From NCBI GenBank assembly GCA_003513495.1, contig DOPM01000058.1, forward strand, positions 264,484 through 328,483: 64,000 nucleotides of DNA, in the 5' to 3' direction. The notes under the pieces were generated by a model. The model ran no database searches. It saw only the letters and a program-made list of their open reading frames with translations, and had not been told where the DNA came from. Origin of the DNA: Desulfosporosinus sp. (GTDB lineage: Bacteria > Bacillota > Desulfitobacteriia > Desulfitobacteriales > Desulfitobacteriaceae). Positions within the stretch are counted from its first letter, which is position 1, and every line of letters starts with the position of its first letter. The translations under genes were made by a program, and so were the position numbers. This document shows, piece by piece, positions 34,271 through 42,920 of this stretch.

Positions 34271-35692
34271 GTGAAGTTTGAATTATTCTCAGATGGCCAA
34301 CTCGAGAAGGTCCATGAAGCAAGCCTGGAAATTTTAAAGTTACTTGGCATTCATACCAGTTCAAAACGGCTAAAGGAATTATTGTTAGAGCGTGGATGCC
34401 GGGAGAAAAACGGGAGAATTGTTTTTTCTCAAGATGTTGTTGACACGGCTCTTAAAACGGTTCCTTCCAGATGTCAAATTTACGGCCGCAGTGATAAATA
34501 TACCGTTGAGATGGGTTCCAATAAGGCTTATTCCCAAACCTGTGTGGGAACCCCTTCAATTATTGATATTGACACAGGGGAAAAAAGAGATGCTAACCTT
34601 AAGGATTTAGAAGACTTTACTAGATTGGCAGACGCTTTAGAATTTATTAATATTGTCTCGCCAATTTTTCCTAGGGACGTTCCCCAGGAAGCCATCGTCT
34701 CGGTTGAGACTGCAGCTATGCTGCGTAATACAACTAAACCTCTTCGAATTACGGCAGAATCTTCCCACGAAATGAAATACATTCTTGAGCTGTTGAGTGC
34801 GGTCGCTGGAGGGAGAGAGAATTTAAGAAAGAGGCCCCTAGCTTATATTGAAGTATCTCCGATTAGTCCGCTAGAATACGGTTTTGACCCTGCTGAAGCA
34901 ATGATCGATATTCTAGAAGCCGGATTGCCCTTGGGAATTGTACCCTGTCCCATGATGGGTTCAACAGGACCAATGACCTTAGTTGGCACCGTGGCCCAAC
35001 ATAATGCCGAAATTTTGGCTGGAGTTGTTGCCAGTCAACTCTTAAAACCGGGTAGCCCAGTGATTATGTCACCGCGTGTTACATTCATGGATATGCGTTC
35101 GGGAGTAGGCCTTTGGGCAATGCCAGAAATGGGTCTTGCCGCCGCCGCGTCGGTCCAACTTGCGCGTTTTTACGGGATACCTTCTACGGCAACCGGTTTC
35201 TCGGGTGCATCTAAAATTGCCGATGCCCAGAGCGGTTACGAACACTTATATAATGCCCTGATGCCCGCTTTAATTGGGACAGACATTCTCGCCGCTGCGG
35301 GTTCTTTAGAAAATGTCCTGACATCATGTTTTGCTATGTTGGTTATTGACAATGAGCTTGCTTCAGTTATTCAGCGGACGGTTAGAGGAATCGAAGTTTC
35401 TGAAGACAAATTGGCTGTTAATGTTATTGCCGAAGTTATCAACTCCCAAAGTAATTTTCTTGAACATAAGCATACCCGAAAACATCTGAGAGCTGGCGAA
35501 CTGTGGACACCGGTCCTTAGTGACAGGCAAACCTATGAGAAATGGGCCTTAAGCAAAGAAACGATCGAAGAAAAAGCTAGGGTTAAGGCTAAAGAATTAC
35601 TTGCAACCCACCAGGCTGAGCCTATAAGTCAGGAAGTAAATGCTGAAATTGATAAAATCTTAAAAAGAGCTCAAGAACATAATCCGCATTAG
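34271..35692 (+). CDS. Non-pyrrolysine MttB-family methyltransferase (betaine-type), copy 2
   Basis: Tandem paralogue of the preceding gene, similar along its whole length with shared blocks such as FINI(I/V)SPIFPRDVPQE, MRSGVGLWAMPEMGLA and NFLEHKHTRKHLRAGELW. At the position of pyrrolysine it has serine (TGFSGASKIADAQSGYEH), where copy 1 has cysteine. The frame allows GTG 34262, but AAAAGGGGGTGA and comparison with copy 1 (MRFEL against MKFEL) favour GTG 34271, giving 473 residues. It ends in TAG followed two codons later by TAA. Likely substrate class is a quaternary amine; two copies may mean two substrates or a heteromeric enzyme. Confidence 0.85.
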   Translation: MKFELFSDGQLEKVHEASLEILKLLGIHTSSKRLKELLLERGCREKNGRIVFSQDVVDTALKTVPSRCQIYGRSDKYTVEMGSNKAYSQTCVGTPSIIDIDTGEKRDANLKDLEDFTRLADALEFINIVSPIFPRDVPQEAIVSVETAAMLRNTTKPLRITAESSHEMKYILELLSAVAGGRENLRKRPLAYIEVSPISPLEYGFDPAEAMIDILEAGLPLGIVPCPMMGSTGPMTLVGTVAQHNAEILAGVVASQLLKPGSPVIMSPRVTFMDMRSGVGLWAMPEMGLAAAASVQLARFYGIPSTATGFSGASKIADAQSGYEHLYNALMPALIGTDILAAAGSLENVLTSCFAMLVIDNELASVIQRTVRGIEVSEDKLAVNVIAEVINSQSNFLEHKHTRKHLRAGELWTPVLSDRQTYEKWALSKETIEEKARVKAKELLATHQAEPISQEVNAEIDKILKRAQEHNPH

Positions 35693-35743
35693 AAGGACTA
35701 ATCTCGATTTTCTCGAGAGCCTAATATGAGGAGGGATTTCCTA

Positions 35744-36376
35744 GTGAGTAAGTTTAACGAATTAGCAGATGCAGTGATTAACGGTAATTCCGCAAAGGTT
35801 AAAGAAATTACCATAGAAATGATCAACAACAAGGTAGACCCCCTGCGTATCATTAACGAGGGTCTTATATCCGGAATGAATGTGGTCGGTGTCAGGTTTA
35901 AGGCTGAAGATATGTACGTTCCGGAAGTGATGATGTCAGCAAAATCCATGGCTATTGGCATGGAGTTGATTAAGCCACTTATCTCAGAAACGGATATGCC
36001 CTCGGCAGGGACCATCGTCATAGGAACGGTTAAAGGGGATCTACACGACATTGGCAAGAGCCTAGTTTGTATGATCCTGGAAAGTGGCGGTTTTAAAGTG
36101 ATTAATCTTGGAACGGACATATCACCTGAAATGTTTGTTCAAGCGGTTAGGGAGCATAAGCCACATATTGTTGGTTTGTCAGCTCTTTTGACGACAACTA
36201 TGTTAAATATGAAAAGTACCATTGAACTATTAATAGAAGAGGGTTTAAGAGATGGACTAAAAGTGATAATAGGGGGAGCACCCGTATCCCAGAGTTTTGC
36301 TGACGAAATTGGAGCAGATGGTTACGGAGCAGATGCCATGGCAGCTAAGGAGTTATGTTTACAGCTTGTTGGATAA
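35744..36376 (+). CDS. Corrinoid protein for the non-Pyl methyltransferases
   Basis: Third corrinoid methyl carrier of the operon, 210 residues from GTG 35744, which follows GGAGGG; an upstream ATG at 35726 overlaps that ribosome site. The B12 signature is DLHDIGKS, followed by GLSALLTTTMLN and GGAPVSQSFADEIGADGYGADA. Position after the two betaine-type MttB genes and before the methyl-tetrahydrofolate methyltransferase suggests it links them, in the manner of MtgC/MtqC. This pairing is inferred from order only. Confidence 0.85.
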   Translation: MSKFNELADAVINGNSAKVKEITIEMINNKVDPLRIINEGLISGMNVVGVRFKAEDMYVPEVMMSAKSMAIGMELIKPLISETDMPSAGTIVIGTVKGDLHDIGKSLVCMILESGGFKVINLGTDISPEMFVQAVREHKPHIVGLSALLTTTMLNMKSTIELLIEEGLRDGLKVIIGGAPVSQSFADEIGADGYGADAMAAKELCLQLVG

Positions 36377-36424
36377 TATTTCAGTGGTTAACTGTGACCT
36401 AGAACATTAAGAGGAGGACTGAAC

Positions 36425-37228
36425 GTGTTAATAATCGGGGAATTAATTAATACTAGTAGGAAGTTAATCAGCGAAGCGGTTGAGAAAAAGGATGCTGACT
36501 ATATTAAAAAAATTGCTATTGATCAAGTTGAGGCCGGGGCAAATTATATTGATGTCAACTGTGGCACAATGATTTTCGATGAAGTAGAGACCATGGAATG
36601 GCTGGTTAATACTGTTCAAGAAGTTGTTCAAGTGCCTTTATGCATAGACAGCCCCAATCCCAAAGCAATAGAAGCAGGATTAAAAATCGCGCGTAACAGT
36701 AACGGGAAACCCCTTATTAACTCTATTACTGGTGAAAACGAACGTTATTCAGAGATTCTCCCATTAGTACTAAACTATAAGACCAAGGTTGTAGCTCTTT
36801 GTATGGACGATAACGGGATGCCTGAGACGGCCGAGGACAGGATGGCTGTAGCCCAAAACCTCTATCAAAGACTAATAGAGGCTGGAGTTTCTGAAGACGA
36901 TATTTATTTTGATCCCCTTGTCAAACCAGTAAGTACGGGGGATAAAGCAGGGCTGGAAGTCCTTGATACAATAAAGCTAATAAAAGAAAACTATCCAAAC
37001 GTTCACATGGTTTGTGGGTTAAGTAACGTTTCCTTCGGTCTTCCGAACCGAAAAGTTCTTAATCAATTGTTTATGATTCAAACCATGACAATGGGGATGG
37101 ATAGTTATATATTAAACCCACTTGACAAAAGTATGATGGGCGCTGTTCAGGGTTCACAGACTTTGTTGGGAAAAGATTCATATTGTACAGGTTATCTTAA
37201 TGCCCATCGCAAGAGGCTCTATGAATAA
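36425..37228 (+). CDS. Methylcorrinoid:tetrahydrofolate methyltransferase (MtgA/MtqA-like)
   Basis: Pterin-binding TIM-barrel enzyme expected to move the methyl group from the methylated corrinoid protein to tetrahydrofolate. The 267 residues start MLIIGELINTSRK and contain EAGANYIDVNCGT, PLCIDSPNPKAIEAGL, PLINSITGE and MVCGLSNVSFGLPNR, all typical of the AcsE/MtgA/MtvA group. In acetogens and Desulfitobacterium this replaces the coenzyme M methyltransferase of methanogens and feeds methyl groups into the Wood-Ljungdahl pathway. GTG start behind GAGGAGG. It is the last enzyme gene of the operon. Confidence 0.85.
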   Translation: MLIIGELINTSRKLISEAVEKKDADYIKKIAIDQVEAGANYIDVNCGTMIFDEVETMEWLVNTVQEVVQVPLCIDSPNPKAIEAGLKIARNSNGKPLINSITGENERYSEILPLVLNYKTKVVALCMDDNGMPETAEDRMAVAQNLYQRLIEAGVSEDDIYFDPLVKPVSTGDKAGLEVLDTIKLIKENYPNVHMVCGLSNVSFGLPNRKVLNQLFMIQTMTMGMDSYILNPLDKSMMGAVQGSQTLLGKDSYCTGYLNAHRKRLYE

Positions 37229-37256
37229 GGCACTGTTCAAATAATTGTTGTTCTCG

Positions 37257-37274
37257 GTTACGTGTTAGTAACAC
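37257..37274. promoter_or_regulatory. Overlapping palindromes upstream of the BCCT transporter gene
   Basis: GTTAC-N6-GTAAC (37257-37272) overlaps GTGTTA-G-TAACAC (37262-37274). It lies 235 bases before the transporter start and could be an operator; no convincing promoter could be assigned in the 37229-37509 gap. A small hairpin AGCTAA-N5-TTAGCT at 37476-37492 precedes the ribosome site. Confidence 0.35.
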
Positions 37275-37509
37275 ATTTTGTTTTTTGCATTCTATTCCCG
37301 CTATGAAAATCACATAGAGAAATAGACCTGCTAATTAATATCTGATAATTATGAATAATAAAATAATAACTAAGATTAATCGCTTGTTGCTACAGGTAAC
37401 TATCAGAATGAAATGAGAAATGGAATGGGGTGATTAAGTAGAGAGGTAACATAACAAAAAGCTTATATGTAAAATAGCTAAACAAATTAGCTTATAAGGA
37501 GGAAGATTA

Positions 37510-39078
37510 ATGGGAAAACCACAACTGGACCATAAAGTATTTTGGCCTGCTTTTATCGTGATTTTTGGTATATCATTAGCCATTATTACAAATCGCGAAG
37601 CTGGTACGGAAATTGTAAATGCAGCTTTAGCCTGGGCGACCTATAAACTAGACTGGCTCTTCCAGACAGGGACCTTTTTGGTATTTGTTTTCCTAATGTG
37701 GGTGGCGTTTGGTCGATATGGCAACGTGAAATTAGGTGGACCTGACGACAAGCCCGAATTTTCTACGATAACCTGGATAGGAATGCTATTTTGTGCCGGA
37801 GTGGGCTCCAGTCTGATTTATTGGTCAGTAGCTGAGCCGCTCTACTATCTGCAAGGGCCACCTTTTGGTATAGCCGTAGGTTCGCCAGAGGCAGCCCAAT
37901 GGGCCATTACCTATGGTATGTTCCACTGGGGATTTAGTGCATGGGCCTTGTATGCTATCCCAGCTTTGCCAATCGCCTATGCCTATTACGTTCGTAAGGA
38001 TACAATACTTAGGGCCAGTACTGCATGCAGGCCTATCCTAGGCAATAAAGTAGATGGCTGGCTGGGTAAGGTCATCGATATTTTAGTTATGTTTGGTATC
38101 GTTGGTGGTTTTGGCACCTCTTTGGGCCTTGGGGTTCCCTTGTTGGCGGAAGCAGCTTCTAGTTTGTTTGGTTTGCAACAGTCCATGGGCTTAAATATGG
38201 CAATCCTAGCAATTTGGACGTTGATCTTTGGTTTTAGCGTTTATACCGGACTTTATAAAGGAATCAAGGTGTTAAGCAATATCAATGTTTATCTTGCTTT
38301 GGCTATGTTAGTTTTAATTCTATTAGCTGGACCAACTGTTTTTATCTTGTCAGTATTCACAGATAGCATAGGGGTGTTATTCAATAACTTCTTCCGCATG
38401 AGTTTTTATACCGACCCCATTGCTAAGAGTGGATTCCCCCAGTCATGGACTGTCTTTTATTGGGCATGGTGGGTTGCCCTAGCACCTTATATGGGCTTAT
38501 TCGTCGCAAGAATTTCTAAGGGACGAACTTTAAAACAATTAATCGTTGCAGAGCTGCTTTGGGGGACTTTAGGCTGCTGGGCTTTCTTTGGAGTCGTAGG
38601 TGGTTATACTTTGCACCTTGAATTTAACAAAATATTACCATTATCCACTCTTTTGTCAGAGAGCGGAGGGCCTGCAACCATTATAGCGGTTCTTAATACA
38701 CTACCCATGCCTCAGGTGGTTTTAGTTTTATTCCTGTTGTTGGAATTTGTGTTCCTAGCTACCTGTTTGGATTCCTCGGCCTATGTGTGTGCTTCAATGG
38801 CGACTAAGAATCTGGCAGAAAATGAACAACCTGCTCGCTGGAACAGGATCGTCTGGGCATTAGCTTTAGCGGCTGTAGGTATTGCCATTCTTTCTCTAGG
38901 TGGTTTAAGTGCCATTCAAACATCCTCTGTAGTCGCAGCAGTTCCCCTAATACTAGTTCTCGTGATTTTAACCATGTCCTTTATGAAAATGCTTCATGAA
39001 GACCATGGAGTTGAATGTAAACCTAAAGAAATAACCTTCAAATCTTCAGGAAGAAATAATAATATATCCGCTAAATAG
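37510..39078 (+). CDS. BCCT-family betaine/carnitine/choline transporter
   Basis: Secondary transporter of quaternary or methylated amines, 522 residues with about 12 membrane segments. The family signature around FYWAWWVALAPYMGLFVARISKGRT (aromatic substrate box) and GMLFCAGVGSSLIYWSVAEPLYYLQGPP are both clear. Position at the end of the methyltransferase block suggests it supplies the substrate of the non-Pyl MttB homologues, such as glycine betaine, carnitine or gamma-butyrobetaine. The C-terminal tail is short, without the long osmosensory extension of BetP. It ends with two consecutive TAG codons and then a terminator. Confidence 0.88.
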   Translation: MGKPQLDHKVFWPAFIVIFGISLAIITNREAGTEIVNAALAWATYKLDWLFQTGTFLVFVFLMWVAFGRYGNVKLGGPDDKPEFSTITWIGMLFCAGVGSSLIYWSVAEPLYYLQGPPFGIAVGSPEAAQWAITYGMFHWGFSAWALYAIPALPIAYAYYVRKDTILRASTACRPILGNKVDGWLGKVIDILVMFGIVGGFGTSLGLGVPLLAEAASSLFGLQQSMGLNMAILAIWTLIFGFSVYTGLYKGIKVLSNINVYLALAMLVLILLAGPTVFILSVFTDSIGVLFNNFFRMSFYTDPIAKSGFPQSWTVFYWAWWVALAPYMGLFVARISKGRTLKQLIVAELLWGTLGCWAFFGVVGGYTLHLEFNKILPLSTLLSESGGPATIIAVLNTLPMPQVVLVLFLLLEFVFLATCLDSSAYVCASMATKNLAENEQPARWNRIVWALALAAVGIAILSLGGLSAIQTSSVVAAVPLILVLVILTMSFMKMLHEDHGVECKPKEITFKSSGRNNNISAK

Positions 39079-39105
39079 TAGATAAAAGCATCTAAACAGG
39101 CGTAC

Positions 39106-39141
39106 TTTAGAAGCCTGCCAGTTTCCTGGCAGGCTTCTAAA
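39106..39141. terminator. Terminator hairpin after the BCCT gene
   Basis: A perfect 16-bp stem (TTTAGAAGCCTGCCAG at 39106-39121 with 39126-39141) around a four-base loop. The flanking A/T runs favour function mainly as a palindromic barrier. Confidence 0.75.
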
Positions 39142-39278
39142 AATACTGTTAAAATAAAAAGTGTATTCTTTACATCTCTAACGTGGAACTAATCTTCACT
39201 ATTGGTTTCACAAAACATTGTGCAAATTTTCTAGAAAACAAACAAAAGTAGAAATAGAAGGGTAGGAGGAATTCGACA

Positions 39279-39671
39279 GTGGATCTTAATTCGCTTGAGT
39301 CAGCAAACGTATGGAGATACCTTGGTATAAAAATTATGCATGATTCTGAGGGTCGCGCTGGTGTTCATGTGAAAGATTCAGAAAACTTGCGCCAGGTATA
39401 TGGGGCCATGCATGGGGGAATCATCTCAACCGCCGTGGATGCAGCGGCAGGAGTGGTTGTTAATAAGTGCATTGGCAGGGATTATGCAGCTTCAACAGTA
39501 GAATTGAAAGTTAATTATTTGTTACCTGTAGTTAACTCAGACATATTTGCCTATGCCAAGATTGTAAAAAGAGGAAAGCAGCTCATTGTGACAACAGTGG
39601 AAGTCTTTGACGATCTGTCTAATGTTGTGGCTATCGGGATTGTTACATATATGGTAAAGTCGAAAGGCTAG
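39279..39671 (+). CDS. PaaI-type hotdog thioesterase
   Basis: A 130-residue single hotdog-fold protein with MHGGIISTAVDAAAGVVVNKC and the ASTVELKVNYLLPV block, the usual acyl-CoA thioesterase pattern of the PaaI/YbgC-like group. It would hydrolyse an acyl- or aryl-CoA; the substrate is unknown. It starts at GTG behind AGGAGGAATTC. It has a close paralogue at 56414. It stands 200 bases after the BCCT gene, behind a terminator, and 70 bases before the next gene. Confidence 0.8.
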   Translation: MDLNSLESANVWRYLGIKIMHDSEGRAGVHVKDSENLRQVYGAMHGGIISTAVDAAAGVVVNKCIGRDYAASTVELKVNYLLPVVNSDIFAYAKIVKRGKQLIVTTVEVFDDLSNVVAIGIVTYMVKSKG

Positions 39672-39741
39672 TTACTACACCACATGTTAGGGTAACTAAA
39701 AGATTTGTAAAACTACTGCCTGATAAGTGGAGGGGTAATTT

Positions 39742-40719
39742 GTGCCAAAAGAATTAACACACTGGCATATCGCTCGCGAAGCTTTGCAAAGAGGAATCCC
39801 TATAGAGGTTGGGGGGATCATAGCCAGCAATCCTGCACTTTATTATATTGGTGCCGTTGCTCACGACATTGGGTTTTATGATTTATCCAAACCCTCTGAA
39901 GCCAACATTGAGCGTCTGGCAAACCATTTACATGGGGTTAATGGTGAGGACACGTTAGTCCCGCTTATTGAAATCTTAGAGTCGGCACTTCGTCAGAGTA
40001 ATAAACAGGCCTCTTTAGCCTTTATACTAGGCATGTTAACACATTTTGTCGTGGATAGTATCTTTCACCCAATGGTTTACTATATGAGCGGAAATTATTT
40101 TGCGGATAACCCTGAAGAACGAGGTAAAGCGGTTTTTCGGCATCGCTTGTTGGAGACAGCTATTGATCTTTGGTTACAGACTTTCGATCCTATAGAATAT
40201 CCAGTAGATTTGAACCATTTATGGAGTGAGGCAGGCGAACAAGGGCCTCAAGTTATTAAACTACTAGTCACATACTACACTCATCAAGGAGATAAAAGCA
40301 CACAAGTCCATTTTAAGAAAGCATGGCGCAATCATCGCTTTCTGCAGAATGCTTTTAGTTGGTCATTCCCTTGTCGGATATTAGCTCATTATCGTCGTCA
40401 TGGGTATCCAGCGGTTGAAAAACTAGAAGCTTTATTTTACTCACAGCCATTAAATTTATCCTATTTGAATGAAACTCTATATTGGAGGCACCCTGTAACC
40501 GGCGAAGGGAATAAAATGACCTTAAAGGAGCTTTATAATTTAAGTATTAAGAAGGTCATTAAACTATTTAAACTACTTGGGGTGCATTCAGTCGAAGATT
40601 GGCCGGTTCTCCTCCAAGAGCTGCCACCACTATCCCTTGACAGCGGATTATCGTATGTACCAGTCAAGAATATGAAGTATTTCGCCACGGAGCCCATTGA
40701 ACACAAATTAAGGGTATGA
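39742..40719 (+). CDS. Zinc-dependent phospholipase C-like protein
   Basis: A 325-residue protein with the zinc-dependent phospholipase C domain (PF00882 type) in its N-terminal half: HWHIAREAL near residue 7, GAVAHDIG, LANHLHG, LGMLTHFVVDSIFHPM and FRHRLLETAIDLWL, which supply the histidine/aspartate metal ligands. There is no signal peptide, unlike secreted phospholipases, so a cytoplasmic hydrolase role is likely and the real substrate is unknown. The C-terminal about 120 residues are not recognised. GTG start behind GGAGGGG. A terminator follows. Confidence 0.75.
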   Translation: MPKELTHWHIAREALQRGIPIEVGGIIASNPALYYIGAVAHDIGFYDLSKPSEANIERLANHLHGVNGEDTLVPLIEILESALRQSNKQASLAFILGMLTHFVVDSIFHPMVYYMSGNYFADNPEERGKAVFRHRLLETAIDLWLQTFDPIEYPVDLNHLWSEAGEQGPQVIKLLVTYYTHQGDKSTQVHFKKAWRNHRFLQNAFSWSFPCRILAHYRRHGYPAVEKLEALFYSQPLNLSYLNETLYWRHPVTGEGNKMTLKELYNLSIKKVIKLFKLLGVHSVEDWPVLLQELPPLSLDSGLSYVPVKNMKYFATEPIEHKLRV

Positions 40720-40729
40720 TATAACAATA

Positions 40730-40766
40730 GGAAACTCCGAGAATTATCTCGGAGTTTCCGTTTTGG
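40730..40766 (+). terminator. Rho-independent terminator
   Basis: GGAAACTCCGAGA (40730-40742) pairs perfectly with 40747-40759, followed by GTTTTGG. Confidence 0.85.
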
Positions 40767-40836
40767 TTCATGTCGTTAAAATGATATACTAGAAGAAAAC
40801 AGACCATAGATTAAGGTTAGAGAACTATAGACAATC

Positions 40837-41031
40837 TTATTGAGGATAGGTACTGCTTGGTGTGGGATCGTTCATTATATCCATCTCGTCTTCGTCCTCA
40901 TAGCAATCACACCCGCGTGATACAATAGTAAAACCATACCTTTCTGATTTGCGTCCAAGTAAAAAGGCTATAACAAGACTAAGCAGAAACAACATTCCAT
41001 GGCCGTGATAGTGTCTTTGATGAAAAAACAT
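40837..41031 (-). CDS. Small membrane protein, unknown function
   Basis: A 64-residue protein with a histidine-rich N-terminus (MFFHQRHYHGHG), one transmembrane helix (MLFLLSLVIAFLLG) and an acidic tail (DCYEDEDEMDIMND). A strong AAGGAGGG six bases before the ATG supports real translation. It is isolated on the minus strand between two plus-strand genes. The His-rich head and acidic, two-cysteine tail might bind metal; no family was recognised. Confidence 0.6.
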   Translation of the reverse strand: MFFHQRHYHGHGMLFLLSLVIAFLLGRKSERYGFTIVSRGCDCYEDEDEMDIMNDPTPSSTYPQ

Positions 41032-41121
41032 TTAAATCCCTCCTTCAGTTTTAGAATTACCGTTGTAGATAAGATTCATCCCGGAAATTTTAGGGAAAAA
41101 TTAGGGGGTTAAACAGTCGTT

Positions 41122-41775
41122 ATGCGTTACGATATCATATTGTGGGATCTTGACGGAACCCTGACAGATCCAAAGGAAGGGATTACCCGCTCAGTTCAAT
41201 TCGCTCTAAAACAGTTGAATTATCCTATTCCAGAAGCAGATGACCTCGATTGGGTCATTGGACCACCTTTGAAAGAGAGTTTTAAACTATTACTTCAAAG
41301 TACAGATGACAAACTGTTAACCCAAGCGGTCCTGTTGTATAGGGAGAGATTTCAGGATTTAGGACTCTATGAAAATTTTGTGTACCCGGGAATTTCAGAA
41401 TTACTCTTTAAGTTAAAACAACAAGGTTGTAAAAATTTGTTAGCGACTTCAAAACCTAGAGTCTTTGCAGAGAAGATCCTCCAGCATTTTTCGTTGCAAG
41501 AGTATTTTGATGTTATTATGGGAAGTGAGTTAAGTGGCCAATTTGTGGAGAAAGACGCTTTAATAGGGGAAGTTTTGAAGAAAGCTCCCACTAATTTGCG
41601 GTCTAGAACCGTTATGGTAGGAGACCGCAAGTATGATGTTGAAGGCGCTAGGGCCAACCATATTGATGTTATTTCTGTGGGATATGGATATGGGACCATT
41701 GAAGAGTTACAGGATGCTAAACCAGATTTTATAGTGTCCAGTGTACAGGATTTAGAGAAATTACTTTTCAGTTAA
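41122..41775 (+). CDS. HAD-superfamily phosphatase (phosphoglycolate phosphatase-like)
   Basis: A 217-residue hydrolase with HAD motif I DLDGTLTDPKEG (nucleophile D10, acid/base D12 region), motif II around LLATSKP, and motif III/IV MVGDRKYDVEGARANHIDVISVGYGYG. The helical cap after motif I fits the Gph/PpaX subfamily acting on small phosphate esters such as 2-phosphoglycolate or pyrophosphate. The spacing between AGGGGG and ATG is rather long (about 13 bases), so expression may be modest. Substrate is not determinable here. Confidence 0.8.
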   Translation: MRYDIILWDLDGTLTDPKEGITRSVQFALKQLNYPIPEADDLDWVIGPPLKESFKLLLQSTDDKLLTQAVLLYRERFQDLGLYENFVYPGISELLFKLKQQGCKNLLATSKPRVFAEKILQHFSLQEYFDVIMGSELSGQFVEKDALIGEVLKKAPTNLRSRTVMVGDRKYDVEGARANHIDVISVGYGYGTIEELQDAKPDFIVSSVQDLEKLLFS

Positions 41776-41804
41776 CATAGGTTGGCTACAGGGGCACTTG
41801 GCCA

Positions 41805-42098
41805 TCACGGCGCCTTGCCATCCATGGCGGCGCTTCTAACCTCAACCGTCCTTGGTTGAGTCATGGCCTGAGGATACCGGACTGCGGCATCTAAATATAC
41901 ATAATTTTCGTCTCTTTCTTGACGTACCATACCTACGATACCGTTATCCTTTGCTTTTTCTAGGTATTGATGGACAACGTATTGATATGCACGTTCATCC
42001 CAGGGATCCATGAAATCAGAAACTGTATTGAAATAGGTTTCTATGGGGATTTTAAGATAATGGTGATAAATTTGTAAGGTGATATCCTGTGAATGCAT
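41805..42098 (-). CDS. Conserved-looking hypothetical protein, 97 residues
   Basis: Start at ATG 42098 behind GGGAGGA; an upstream in-frame ATG at 42155 has no ribosome site. The product (MHSQDITLQIYHHYLKIPIE...) is soluble, rich in aromatic residues, with DPWDERAYQYVVHQYLEKAKDNGI and a basic, proline-containing tail. No family was recognised. It is divergent from the CPBP protease gene, whose start lies 82 bases away, so they may share a control region. Confidence 0.55.
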   Translation of the reverse strand: MHSQDITLQIYHHYLKIPIETYFNTVSDFMDPWDERAYQYVVHQYLEKAKDNGIVGMVRQERDENYVYLDAAVRYPQAMTQPRTVEVRSAAMDGKAP

Positions 42099-42179
42099 AA
42101 GAATTCCTCCCTTTAGGGTTAGTCTAGGAAAAAAACCAGAGAAATATGTGTACAAACCCGAGGAAGAAGGTGAGTGGCT

Positions 42180-42905
42180 ATGGAGAAGCTAGAGATAAAT
42201 GTAGAAAATAGTGAGAGTCCACCACCAAATAGACGATTAAACTGGGTGGATTTAGCGTTGGTTTTGGGCGGAGTCGTGGGCATATATTTAGTTTTGGCTT
42301 TTGGAACGCTCTGGTTAATGGAGCAGTGGCCCCATGAACGTGTCTTATTGTATTTAAATGCGTTTATGACGCAGTTAGCGTTTGGGTTATTGATCTGGAC
42401 ACTAAAAATAGTCCGTCATTGGAAATGGGCGGATTTTGGCTGGCAGGGTGTACCACTCAAGACGATTGTGGGCAAGGTCTTGTCCTTATACGTAATTACT
42501 TGGGTCATTAATATAGTTTATGCCCTTGCCCTTTTTAACTATGGATTGACCCCTCCAGAAACGGATGTTTACTCGAAGTTATTGGGACAGGTGACCTGGT
42601 ACACATTAATCCTTAATTTACTATTAGCAGGTGTTTTAGCCCCCATTGTGGAAGAAACATTATTCCGGGGAGTTATCTTCGGCAGCTTACAAGCCTACTT
42701 TGGTAAATGGACAGCAGCTGTTATTAGTGCCGCAATCTTTTCTGCTCTTCATTTTCAAGCATATGGGTTTTTCCCGCGCTTTGTTTTAGGAATGGTTCTT
42801 GTCTATCTTTATGATAGATATAAATCCCTCTATCCCTCGGTTGCCTTACATGCATTAAATAATATTGTGGCTACATTGATTGCGGCTAGCGTAATAATTG
42901 AATAA
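42180..42905 (+). CDS. CPBP-family intramembrane metalloprotease
   Basis: Membrane protein of about 241 residues with six to seven hydrophobic segments and the CPBP/Rce1 (ABI) motifs: EETLFRG (motif 1, zinc-binding glutamates), FSALHF (motif 2) and ALHALNN (motif 3). Members cleave within the membrane or act in bacteriocin self-immunity; the target here is unknown. ATG 42180 follows AAGAAGGTGA and is preferred over the GTG at 42174. It precedes cmk by 15 bases and may be its cotranscribed neighbour. Confidence 0.8.
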   Translation: MEKLEINVENSESPPPNRRLNWVDLALVLGGVVGIYLVLAFGTLWLMEQWPHERVLLYLNAFMTQLAFGLLIWTLKIVRHWKWADFGWQGVPLKTIVGKVLSLYVITWVINIVYALALFNYGLTPPETDVYSKLLGQVTWYTLILNLLLAGVLAPIVEETLFRGVIFGSLQAYFGKWTAAVISAAIFSALHFQAYGFFPRFVLGMVLVYLYDRYKSLYPSVALHALNNIVATLIAASVIIE

Positions 42906-42920
42906 AAGGAGCAGTATAAG

